DNA of 64,000 nt, taken from SXTU01 sp964496695. GTDB taxonomy: Bacteria > Verrucomicrobiota > Verrucomicrobiia > Limisphaerales > SXTU01. The notes beneath the pieces were generated by a model. The model saw only the letters and a list, made by a program, of their open reading frames with translations. It did not search any database and was not told the origin of the DNA. Shown here piece after piece: positions 40,765-48,118 of the stretch (position 1 is its first letter; every line of letters starts with the position of its first letter). The DNA is taken from assembly GCA_964496695.1 (NCBI GenBank), contig CAZCBE010000012.1:1-64000 (forward strand), read 5' to 3'. The position numbers and the translations under genes are program-made.

Positions 40765-42024
40765 ATGCTTTACGAACGCTGGCGGGAAATTGCGCGCGAA
40801 TGTGCCGGGGAAACCGCCCTGCGCGACCTGGCCACCGCCCGCAAGTGGACCTTCGCCCAGCTCGCGGCGGGGACGGAATCCGCCCGGCCGCCCCGGCGAC
40901 CGGGGCACTTCGCCAGCCCGACCGGGAACACGCCGGAATTCATCTTCACGATGCTGCGCGCCTGGCGCTTCGGACAGGTCGTCTGCCCGCTCGAAGCTGG
41001 CGCTCCGCCCGTGGTCAGCCTGCCGCCGCCCCCGGGCATCTGCCTGCTCAAGACCACCTCCGCCACGACCGGCGCGGCGCGGCAGGTCGCGTTCACCGAG
41101 GCGCAACTGGCCGCCGACCCCGACAACATCGTGGCGACGATGGGCCTGCGCCGCGACTCGCCGAATCTCGGCGTCATCTCGCTCTCCCACTCCTACGGAT
41201 TTTCGAATCTGGTCCTGCCGCTGCTGCTGCACGGCATCCCGCTCGTGCTCGCGCCGGGGGCGCTGCCCGAGGCGCTGCGCCAGGCCGCCGCGACCGGAAC
41301 CAACTGGACCCTGCCCGCCGTGCCCGCGCTTTGGCGCGCGTGGCATGAAGCCGGAGCGATCCCGGCCAGCGTCCGGCTCGCCATTTCCGCCGGGGCTCCG
41401 CTGCCCTTGCCGCTGGAGCAGGCGGTCTTCGAGCGCAGCGGCCTCAAGCTGCATAATTTTCTCGGCTCCTCCGAGTGTGGCGGCATCGCCTACGACGCCG
41501 GCGACTCGCCGCGCACGGACGCCACCTTCGCCGGCGCGGCGCTGCGGAACGTCGCGCTGGCGCGTGGGGAGGACGGTTGTCTCGTGGTGGGCGGGGCGGG
41601 GGTGGGAGAAACTTACTGGCCGCAGCCGGAGGCGCGGCTGGGCGGGGGGACCTTCCGCACGAGCGACCTCGTGGAACTGCGTGAGGCCGGGGTGTTCCTG
41701 CGCGGACGCGCGAGCGACCTAATCAACGTGGCGGGCCGCAAGGTCGCGCCGGAGACGGTGGAGCAGGCGCTGCTGGAGCACCCGGCGGTGCGGGAGTGCC
41801 TCGTGCTCGGTCTGCCCAGCGAGGACGCCGCGCGCGGCGACGAGGTGGCGGCGGTGGTGGCGACGCGGGAAGAAGTCTCGGTTGAGCAACTGCGGCAGTT
41901 CCTCCACGCCCGCCTGCCGGACTGGCAGCTTCCGCGCGAGTGGCGGCTGGTGGAGTCACTGGCGGTGAACGCGCGGGGCAAGCTTTCGCGTGCGGAGTGG
42001 CGGAGCAACTGGGCGACGCGTTGA
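40765..42024 (+). CDS. AMP-binding (acyl-CoA synthetase-like) enzyme, short form
   Basis: 419 aa against about 500-550 for typical members. Motifs: a thin phosphate loop 'LLKTTSATTGAARQV' (TSGTTG-like), 'ISLSHSYGFSNLVL', 'HNFLGSSECGGIAYD', 'FRTSDLVEL' and 'GRASDLINVAGRKVAPETVE', with the C-terminal Lys in 'NARGKLSRAEW'. It activates a carboxylic acid with ATP to the adenylate, then usually transfers it to CoA or a carrier protein. The N-terminal lobe is trimmed. No acyl carrier protein is nearby. The start is ATG at 40765. Confidence 0.85.
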   Translation: MLYERWREIARECAGETALRDLATARKWTFAQLAAGTESARPPRRPGHFASPTGNTPEFIFTMLRAWRFGQVVCPLEAGAPPVVSLPPPPGICLLKTTSATTGAARQVAFTEAQLAADPDNIVATMGLRRDSPNLGVISLSHSYGFSNLVLPLLLHGIPLVLAPGALPEALRQAAATGTNWTLPAVPALWRAWHEAGAIPASVRLAISAGAPLPLPLEQAVFERSGLKLHNFLGSSECGGIAYDAGDSPRTDATFAGAALRNVALARGEDGCLVVGGAGVGETYWPQPEARLGGGTFRTSDLVELREAGVFLRGRASDLINVAGRKVAPETVEQALLEHPAVRECLVLGLPSEDAARGDEVAAVVATREEVSVEQLRQFLHARLPDWQLPREWRLVESLAVNARGKLSRAEWRSNWATR

Positions 42025-42055
42025 ACCTGGCGACCGGCGCGGGTCCGCGGTGCTG

Positions 42056-42658
42056 TCAGTCCACTTTCTTGCCCTGCAGCCACTTGTTGATCGTTTCGGC
42101 CACCACCTCGCCCAGCCGGAGAAACATCTCCTCCGTGCTCAACATGTCCAGGCCGCCGATGCCCACTCCGCCCAGATAGGAACGACGTGCCTTGAATGTG
42201 GCCAGTGCCCTGCCGGTTTCATCTGAAACGGTGAAATCCCCGACGAGACGGGCCTGACCAGCCCCCATGCCGACAATGAACCGCATGGCCTGGCTGCCCT
42301 TTTCCACCTCGGTCACCGTGCCGGTGAGCACCAAACTGCCCGGCCCCGGCTGGGTTCCCGGGCTCGCGACTTCGATCGTCTGAAAAACCTTGTTCGTCAG
42401 GCTCCAGTCGTTCACGCCCCGGCGCAAGGCGTGGGCGAAGGATTCCGCCTCCATCTTGGCCACCCGGCTGTCGGAGATCTTGATCTCACCCAGCACCAAG
42501 GTGGCTGGCTTCTGGGTGGGCGGTGCGCTCAGGGCTTGCGGTCGCACTTCGCGGAAAGTGCCGGCACAGCCCGTCAAGCCCAGGGCGAGGATTGCGAAGA
42601 CGCAGATGCGAACAAGCATCAGACGCGCGAGAGGAAGAAGTCGGGCTGGAGTGTTCAT
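42056..42658 (-). CDS. DUF4410-type lipoprotein
   Basis: 200 aa from the ATG at 42658. The signal ends in 'LALGLTGCAG', a lipobox with Cys near residue 31. The mature domain starts 'ATLVLGEIKISDSRVAKMEA' and contains 'LVLTGTVTEVEKGSQAMRFIVGMGAGQARLVGDFTVSD', which fits DUF4410. A very long open frame upstream (to 44725) is antisense to the next gene and not real. Convergent with the AMP-binding gene. Confidence 0.75.
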   Translation of the reverse strand: MNTPARLLPLARLMLVRICVFAILALGLTGCAGTFREVRPQALSAPPTQKPATLVLGEIKISDSRVAKMEAESFAHALRRGVNDWSLTNKVFQTIEVASPGTQPGPGSLVLTGTVTEVEKGSQAMRFIVGMGAGQARLVGDFTVSDETGRALATFKARRSYLGGVGIGGLDMLSTEEMFLRLGEVVAETINKWLQGKKVD

Positions 42659-42750
42659 TTGTAGAGCGACCTTCTGGGGTGAAGCATATCCAGCCGGGCG
42701 ACCGGCTGGCAATAGTTTCTTAGGATGCAAACGCACGCCCTCGGCTGCAT

Positions 42751-42890
42751 GGGGCGCTTCTAGACACCGCCGCTGAAGCTGAGCCGGCGAGGACGCGGGC
42801 GCTACGTAGCGCCGGCCTCCGGCCGGTCGTGCCGCAAGCGTCCTCGCTTGCCCGGCGGCGCGAAACCGGGGGCAGTGCGCGGATGCGCCC
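42751..42890. repeat. Composite inverted repeat, second copy of the 1292-1442 element
   Basis: Outer arms GGGGCGCTTCTAGACACCGCC (42751-42771) and GGCAGTGCGCGGATGCGCCC (ending 42890). The core 42792-42857 matches 1344-1409 in 64 of 66 bases, while the outer arms differ more. It fills most of the 306-base divergent gap between 42658 (minus) and 42965 (plus). Confidence 0.78.
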
Positions 42891-42964
42891 GTCTGCACGC
42901 GGGAGCCGCCTTCCGCCTTGCCCCGCCAGCCTTGATTTGCTATGAAACCCAGCGTCCTCAAACC

Positions 42965-44896
42965 ATGACGTCTTCGCTCAACGATCAGAAACTTCGGCTG
43001 GCGCGGGCCTTGGAACGGAAGGATCTCCCGGACGGAACCCGCCTGCTCAAGCAGACCGCCCGCGGCGAATACCTGGCGTTGACCGCCCAGCAGGAGAACA
43101 TCCTCGCCGAGTTCGACGGCCAGCGGACCGTGCAGGAAGTGCTGCAACGGCTGCTGCACCTGGAGGGCCACCCGAAGATCGGCGCGTTCTATGATCTCGT
43201 CATCGCCGCGAGCGCGAAGGGCTTCCTGGCTCCCGTCGGCGCAACGACGACCCAGGCGGACTATGTCAAAGGCGTGCGCTGGAATGTCCGCTGCACGCCG
43301 TTCGCCGCCCTGGTGCTGGCGGTGTGTCTCATCGGGGCGGGCGCCTCCGCCTTGCTGGCGTCCGAGGTTTCGCTCATTCCAAACGCGCCGGGTTGGTTCC
43401 TCACCCTGCTCTTCGTCTCGTTGGGTCTGAGCCTGGCCAATATCCTGGCGGGAGCAGTGCTCAGCGGGTTGGGCCGCGAGGTGTATCGCCCGGAGATCCG
43501 CCTGGACCTCGTGGTGCCGTTCTTCTCGGTGGACACGCGCGACGCGCTGATGGGCGGACGCCAGGTGGAAGTGCTCGTCGCGTTGCAGATGCTGGCCGCG
43601 CCGTTCGGCATGGCGCTGCTGGGCTGGGCGACGAACTCCACGCCGGTCTTCCTCGCCGGTTATGTCATGGCGCTGATGCTGTCCTCGCCCTTTGGCGGCT
43701 CGCCGGCACACAAGATGTTGCACGCGCTCTTCCGCAAGCAGCACGAGCTGCCGCGCTGCGCCGACACCTTTCTGAACCAGAAATTCCTGGCGCAACTGCT
43801 CAGCTTCAAGGAGTCGCTCACCGAGGAACGCTACTTCATCATGCACTCGACATGGGCGGTGCTGTGGCTGGGTGCGGTGTTCCGCTTCGCCTCGGAACTG
43901 CTCGCCCGGCAGGCGGACCTGCTCTTCGATCCCGGCGCGCAAACGGTCATCTTCCTGCTGGCCCTCGTGGTGGCCGCGCCGCTGGCCTATGCGGTCTGGC
44001 TCGTGGGCAAGGCCATTCATCGTTTGCTCGCGCCGAAGCTCGCCTCCGCCGAGGCGAGCCTGGAGAAGTCCCTGGATGGCGCGCAACGGCCCGGCACGGA
44101 GGCGACGGGGCAGTTCTTGTCCGGCACGCTGCTCTTCTCCCAGCTCTCGCCCGAGGAGATCCGCTCGGTCGCGGAGGCCATGGAGTTTTTCACCGTGCGG
44201 CGCGGCGCGGTCATCATCCGCGAGCGGGACAAGGGCGACCTCATGTTTGTCCTCTACAGCGGCCGGGTGGAGGTGCAGAAGGAGGATGAGGCCGGGGCGG
44301 CGCATCCCGTGGCGCAGCTTGGCCGCGGCGATGTGTTTGGCGAGATAGCCCTGCTCCAGCAGGTGCCCCGCACCAGTTCCGTGGTGGCGCTGGAGGACAC
44401 GGAACTTTTCGCGCTCAAGCGGGCGGACTTTGACCGGCTGCTGCTCTCGACCCTTGGGGCGAAGAAGATCCAGGAAGTGGTGCAGGTCTGCGCGTTCCTC
44501 CGCCGCAACTCGATCTTCGCCGACTGGCCGCCGCACGCGCTGATGAAGGTGGCGGGGCAGTTTGCCTTCCAGGACTGTGTGGCGGGCGCGACCGTCCTCA
44601 ACGAAGGGCGGCAGAACGAGTCCTTCTACATTGTGTATGAGGGCGAGTTCGGCGTGCGCAAAAACGACCGGCAGCTTGCCACGCTCCACCCCGGCGACTT
44701 CTGCGGCGAGATCAGCCTGCTGCAAGGCACCGCCGCTTCCGCCGACGTCACCGCGCTACGGAACAGCCGCTGCCTCAAGCTCGGCAAAGAAAGCTTCCTC
44801 CAGCTCGTCAGCCGCGATTTTCTCACCGGCCTGGCCATCGAGCGCACCTCGGACCGGCGCGTGGTCGAGCTGCGGAAGAAGGGGGCTGTCCGATGA
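42965..44896 (+). CDS. Membrane protein with PqqD-like, degenerate M50-like and two cyclic-nucleotide-binding domains
   Basis: 643 aa from the ATG at 42965. Residues 20-85 ('LTAQQENILAEFDGQRTVQEVL') resemble PqqD/RiPP recognition domains. Residues 92-360 have about six membrane helices. Their order resembles YydH-type M50 peptidases, but the HExxH motif is missing ('NILAGAVLSGLGRE' lies where it should be) and the usual 'NPFL..DGY' is 'SSPFGGSPAHK'. Two cyclic-nucleotide-binding domains follow, at about 390-505 ('VFGEIALLQQVPRTSSVVAL') and 517-635 ('DFCGEISLLQGTAASADVTA'). They may sense a ligand and control the membrane part. The stop overlaps the next gene (ATGA). Confidence 0.6.
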   Translation: MTSSLNDQKLRLARALERKDLPDGTRLLKQTARGEYLALTAQQENILAEFDGQRTVQEVLQRLLHLEGHPKIGAFYDLVIAASAKGFLAPVGATTTQADYVKGVRWNVRCTPFAALVLAVCLIGAGASALLASEVSLIPNAPGWFLTLLFVSLGLSLANILAGAVLSGLGREVYRPEIRLDLVVPFFSVDTRDALMGGRQVEVLVALQMLAAPFGMALLGWATNSTPVFLAGYVMALMLSSPFGGSPAHKMLHALFRKQHELPRCADTFLNQKFLAQLLSFKESLTEERYFIMHSTWAVLWLGAVFRFASELLARQADLLFDPGAQTVIFLLALVVAAPLAYAVWLVGKAIHRLLAPKLASAEASLEKSLDGAQRPGTEATGQFLSGTLLFSQLSPEEIRSVAEAMEFFTVRRGAVIIRERDKGDLMFVLYSGRVEVQKEDEAGAAHPVAQLGRGDVFGEIALLQQVPRTSSVVALEDTELFALKRADFDRLLLSTLGAKKIQEVVQVCAFLRRNSIFADWPPHALMKVAGQFAFQDCVAGATVLNEGRQNESFYIVYEGEFGVRKNDRQLATLHPGDFCGEISLLQGTAASADVTALRNSRCLKLGKESFLQLVSRDFLTGLAIERTSDRRVVELRKKGAVR

Positions 44897-45726
44897 GTGT
44901 GTTCCTCAAGCTCCTGCCCATCGCCGCCGCCGCCGGGGTGGCCGTGACGAACGCCGACGCCCTCAAGAAGAGCCTGAACGTCATCGGCAAGGTGCAGGTC
45001 GCCGCTACCTCCGGTGTCGAGATGCAGGGCATCGCCGACGCGGTGGCGCAGGATTTCGTCGAGACCAAGGACCTGCCCATCGAAAACTTCGGCGACTGGC
45101 TGAAGGAGAACCTGCGCGAGAAGGGCGGCAAGGAATCGCGCGACAAATCCAAGGACCCGTGGGGGACGGAGTATCGGCTCACGGTGGACGTGGCGAAGAA
45201 CGGGTTCAGCGTCGTCTCCGCCGGGCCGGACAAGGCGTGGCGGACGGAGGACGACCTGAATTACTTCTACGCGCTGACCGGAATTGAGGGGAAGAACGCC
45301 ATCAAGCCCGAGCTCGCCGCGCGCGCCCGGGCGGCGACGGCGAGCCAGGCCTCGGCCCCGGCCAGCACTTCCGCCAGCGGGACGAATGGCGCGGCGGGCG
45401 GCAGTCGCTCCGGCACGGCCAGCGCCACCAAGTCCGGGACCAACGCCCCTTCCAAGACTGCCTCCGCGACCCCGCCCAAGTCCTCGCAGTCCGCCGAGGA
45501 GACCACCCGCAAGGTGCTCGATTCGCAGATGAAACGCGCGGCCGCCGGCGACGCCCAGGCCTCCTACGATCTCGCCAACCGCTACATCACCGAGGACGGC
45601 GTGTTCAAGGATTACGCGGAGGCGAAGAAGCTGCTGGAGCAGGCCGTGAAGAACGCAGACTCCCAGGCTCTCCGCGAGAAGGCCCAGACCCAGCTCGACA
45701 ATGTGAACAAGGTGCTCGCGAAGTAG
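44893..45726 (+). CDS. GspG-like / Sel1-like fusion protein
   Basis: 277 aa. Starts 'MSVFLKLLPIAAAAGVAVTN' (signal or anchor). Residues about 45-120 contain 'DPWGTEYRL' and 'SAGPDKAWRTEDD', the late part of the GspG/pseudopilin C-terminal fold including its calcium-loop-like region. A low-complexity Ala/Ser/Thr/Gly linker spans 145-205. The end has 'AAAGDAQASYDLANRYITEDGVFKDYAEAKKLLEQAV', a Sel1/TPR-like repeat. The N-terminal pilin helix and prepilin motif are not seen. It is coupled to the preceding gene by ATGA. Confidence 0.65.
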   Translation: MSVFLKLLPIAAAAGVAVTNADALKKSLNVIGKVQVAATSGVEMQGIADAVAQDFVETKDLPIENFGDWLKENLREKGGKESRDKSKDPWGTEYRLTVDVAKNGFSVVSAGPDKAWRTEDDLNYFYALTGIEGKNAIKPELAARARAATASQASAPASTSASGTNGAAGGSRSGTASATKSGTNAPSKTASATPPKSSQSAEETTRKVLDSQMKRAAAGDAQASYDLANRYITEDGVFKDYAEAKKLLEQAVKNADSQALREKAQTQLDNVNKVLAK

Positions 45727-45754
45727 CGGGATTGATGCGGTTGCCGGAGGGGAA

Positions 45755-46095
45755 TTCCCCAAAGATTCAGGGAAGACAAAGATTTCATTCTGAACTCCGA
45801 AGCATGGCCCGCGGATAACACGGATGACGCGGATAGGGAAACCAAGCTAGATGGTTCGCGCCGACAGCGAGCGGAGCGCGGCGTTCACGCCGCAGAAAGC
45901 TGCGCTTGGAAACGGTGCGTGCGAATCATCCCTGAACTGCTCGCGTTTCTGCGGCCTGAAGGCCGCGCTCCTCCGCATCGGCGTCCGTCCACTTCGGTGT
46001 TCAGGCTTCATCCGCGTCATCTGCGTTATCCGTGGGCACACCTTTCCGTGTCCGGTTCCTGTTTCAATATTTCTCTTCCCCGAATCTTTGGGGAA
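45755..46095. repeat. Composite inverted repeat, outer arm CCCCAAAGATTC
   Basis: Outer arms TTCCCCAAAGATTCAGGGAA (45755 on) and TTCCCCGAATCTTTGGGGAA (ending 46095). Inside are CGGATAACACGGATGACGCG (about 45813) with its inverted partner CGCGTCATCTGCGTTATCCG (about 46013), and deeper still a GCGGCGTTCACGCCGC-type pair. Open reading sequence upstream of livG passes through it and is discounted. Confidence 0.7.
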
Positions 46096-46157
46096 AACCT
46101 CCTGATTCGCAGGCTCGACAAAGTGCCCGTCTTTCGTTTCCAGTTTCGCCCGTAACG

Positions 46158-46949
46158 ATGTCCGCCGCCGCCAACCCCGCTCCGCTCCTCGATGTGCGCA
46201 GTTGCACCATCCGCTTCGGCGGCCTGACGGCGGTCAATGCGCTCGACCTGCAGATCCAGCCGGACCAGCTCTTCGGGCTCATCGGTCCGAACGGCGCGGG
46301 CAAGACCACCGTGTTCAACCTCATCACCGGGGTTTACAAGCCGACGGAAGGCACCATCGCCTTCGGCGGCAACAGCATCCACGGACTCGCCCCTTACGAC
46401 ATCACGGAGCACGGCATCGCGCGGACTTTCCAGAACATCCGGCTGTTCCCCTCGCTCTCGGTCTTCGACAACGTGCGCGTGGCCTTCCACCTGCATGTGG
46501 TCGGCGGCGTGATGCACTCGCTCACGCGCGGGCCGGTCTTCCGCAATGAGGAGAAGGAAATTGCCGCGCAGGTCATGGAGATGCTGGAAATCTTCAAGCT
46601 GGGCCGGTATCGCGACGAGCCGGCCAAGTGCCTGCCCTACGGGGACCAGCGCCGGCTGGAGATCGTCCGCGCCCTGGCCACGCGCCCGAAGCTCCTCCTG
46701 TTGGACGAGCCCGCCGCCGGGATGAACCCGACCGAGAAGGTCGAGCTGATGCAGCTCATCCGCTTCCTCAAGGACAAGTATCGCCTCGCTGTCCTGCTCG
46801 TGGAGCATGACATGCAGGTGGTGATGGGCATCTGCGAGCGCATCGCGGTGCTCGACTACGGCGTAAAGATTGCCGAAGGCACACCGGCGGAGGTGCGAAA
46901 AAACCCGAAGGTGATTGAAGCTTACCTCGGTGAAGAAATAATCGCGTGA
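46158..46949 (+). CDS. livG: ABC transporter ATP-binding protein, LivG type
   Basis: 263 aa from the ATG at 46158. Walker A 'GPNGAGKTT', the LivG signature 'GIARTFQNIRLFPSLSVFDNV', an ABC signature-like 'LPYGDQRRLEIVRALA', Walker B 'LLLLDEPAAGMNP' and 'LLVEHDMQVVM'. Branched-chain amino acid (or other HAAT-type) uptake is the usual role. LivH, LivM and the binding protein are not in this window. It overlaps the 93-aa gene by four bases (ATGA), and that in turn runs into livF. Confidence 0.9.
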   Translation: MSAAANPAPLLDVRSCTIRFGGLTAVNALDLQIQPDQLFGLIGPNGAGKTTVFNLITGVYKPTEGTIAFGGNSIHGLAPYDITEHGIARTFQNIRLFPSLSVFDNVRVAFHLHVVGGVMHSLTRGPVFRNEEKEIAAQVMEMLEIFKLGRYRDEPAKCLPYGDQRRLEIVRALATRPKLLLLDEPAAGMNPTEKVELMQLIRFLKDKYRLAVLLVEHDMQVVMGICERIAVLDYGVKIAEGTPAEVRKNPKVIEAYLGEEIIA

Positions 46950-47227
46950 AAGCTCCCGACGAATTGACCCTAGCCTACCTGCACAAGACCAAGCCAGTTC
47001 AATGGGTGGCTTGGTATGCAGCCGTCCAGGATGCCGAGGCGAAATTAGCACTCAGAACCATCCTCTTTGAGTCAACGACGGATTCGCTACGCGATCTCAC
47101 GGCGGATTCAGTTCGTGCTTTGGTGGTTGACTGCGTGTTGAAGCACAAGCCCCTGAGCAGAATGGTCGTGCTGGAAACTGATGCCATTGTTGAGGCGATT
47201 CAACGTCTTTCCTTGAAAGACCGCTGA
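46946..47227 (+). CDS. 93-aa protein of unknown function between livG and livF
   Basis: Starts in an ATGA overlap with livG. Its stop shares bases with the livF start (TGATG). Both junctions fit translational coupling, which argues for a real gene. The protein ('LAYLHKTKPVQWVAWYAAVQ', 'LRDLTADSVRALVVDCVLKH') is likely helical and soluble, with no family I know. The base composition is visibly lower in GC (near half) than livG or livF, suggesting later insertion into the operon. Confidence 0.6.
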   Translation: MKAPDELTLAYLHKTKPVQWVAWYAAVQDAEAKLALRTILFESTTDSLRDLTADSVRALVVDCVLKHKPLSRMVVLETDAIVEAIQRLSLKDR

Positions 47228-47934
47228 TGCTTGAAGTCAAAAATCTTTCGGTAAGCTACGGTGCGATCGCCGCGCTCCACGGCGTGTCGCTCACTGTTTC
47301 CAAGGGTGACATCGTGACCTTGATCGGCGGCAACGGCGCCGGGAAGACAACTACGCTTCGGGCGATTTCAGGACTTCAACCCGCAGCCTCAGGCGAGGTC
47401 ATCTACGACGGACGCAACATCACCAACTTGCCTGCGCACGAAATCGTGAAGCTCGGCCTGGCGCATGTGCCCGAGGGCCGCATGGTCTTCGCGAATCTCA
47501 CCGTGCTGGAAAACCTCCAGATGGGTGCCTACCTGCGCAGCGACAAGCCGGGCATTGCGACGGACATGGACTACGTCTTCAGCGTCTTCCCGCGGTTGAA
47601 GGAACGGGAGAAGCAGGTGTCCGGCACGCTCTCCGGCGGCGAGCAGCAGATGCTGGCCATCGGGCGCGCGCTGATGAGCAAGCCGAAGTTTCTCATGCTG
47701 GACGAACCGTCGCTCGGCATCGCGCCGCTGCTGGTGAAGACCATTTTCGAGAAGATTGTGGAGATCAACAAACAGCAGGGCATCACCGTCCTTCTCGTCG
47801 AGCAGAACGCCAACCTCGCGCTCGATGTCTCGCGCTACGGATACGTGCTTGAGACGGGCAAGGTGATCCTCCAGGACGAGTCCGCCAAGCTGCGCACCAA
47901 CCCGCAGGTGAAGCAGGCGTATCTGGGCGGGTAG
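47227..47934 (+). CDS. livF: ABC transporter ATP-binding protein, LivF type
   Basis: 235 aa, the usual LivF length. Walker A 'GGNGAGKTTTLRAISGL', then 'GLAHVPEGRMVFANLTVLENL' and the signature 'LSGGEQQMLAIGRALMSKP', Walker B 'FLMLDEPSLGIAPLLVK', switch 'LLVEQNANLALD'. It pairs with LivG as the second ATPase of a HAAT-family importer. No permease is adjacent in the window. Confidence 0.92.
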   Translation: MLEVKNLSVSYGAIAALHGVSLTVSKGDIVTLIGGNGAGKTTTLRAISGLQPAASGEVIYDGRNITNLPAHEIVKLGLAHVPEGRMVFANLTVLENLQMGAYLRSDKPGIATDMDYVFSVFPRLKEREKQVSGTLSGGEQQMLAIGRALMSKPKFLMLDEPSLGIAPLLVKTIFEKIVEINKQQGITVLLVEQNANLALDVSRYGYVLETGKVILQDESAKLRTNPQVKQAYLGG

Positions 47935-47947
47935 TCCTTTGCGACTG

Positions 47948-48059
47948 ACCGCGTTCGGAGTCCCGGCTTCAGCCGGTGGAACCTGCCTGCGATCCAGACG
48001 CTGCGCAGAAGCCCACCGACAGTCGGACGCCTCGCCGCCTAAAGGCGGGACTCCATGCC
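47948..48059. repeat. 112-base palindromic element, GGAGTCCCGGCTTCAGCCGG type
   Basis: It starts CGTTCGGAGTCCCGGCTTCA and ends GCCGCCTAAAGGCGGGACTC. The ends form inverted GGAGTCCC/GGGACTCC arms, each with its own small hairpin. It is a near copy of 50837-50947, so the IPT gene is flanked by two direct copies. Confidence 0.8.
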
Positions 48060-48118
48060 TGGCCTCCTACACGGCCGCATCTAGGGACTTTTCCTGACCG
48101 GGGCGCTGGCATGAGGGT

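Noticed and set aside
42056..44725. 889-codon open frame on the minus strand
   Set aside because: Only its last ~200 codons are a gene (the DUF4410 lipoprotein). The rest is antisense to the cyclic-nucleotide-binding protein and reads as Arg/Glu/Gln/His-rich sequence typical of a GC-rich shadow.
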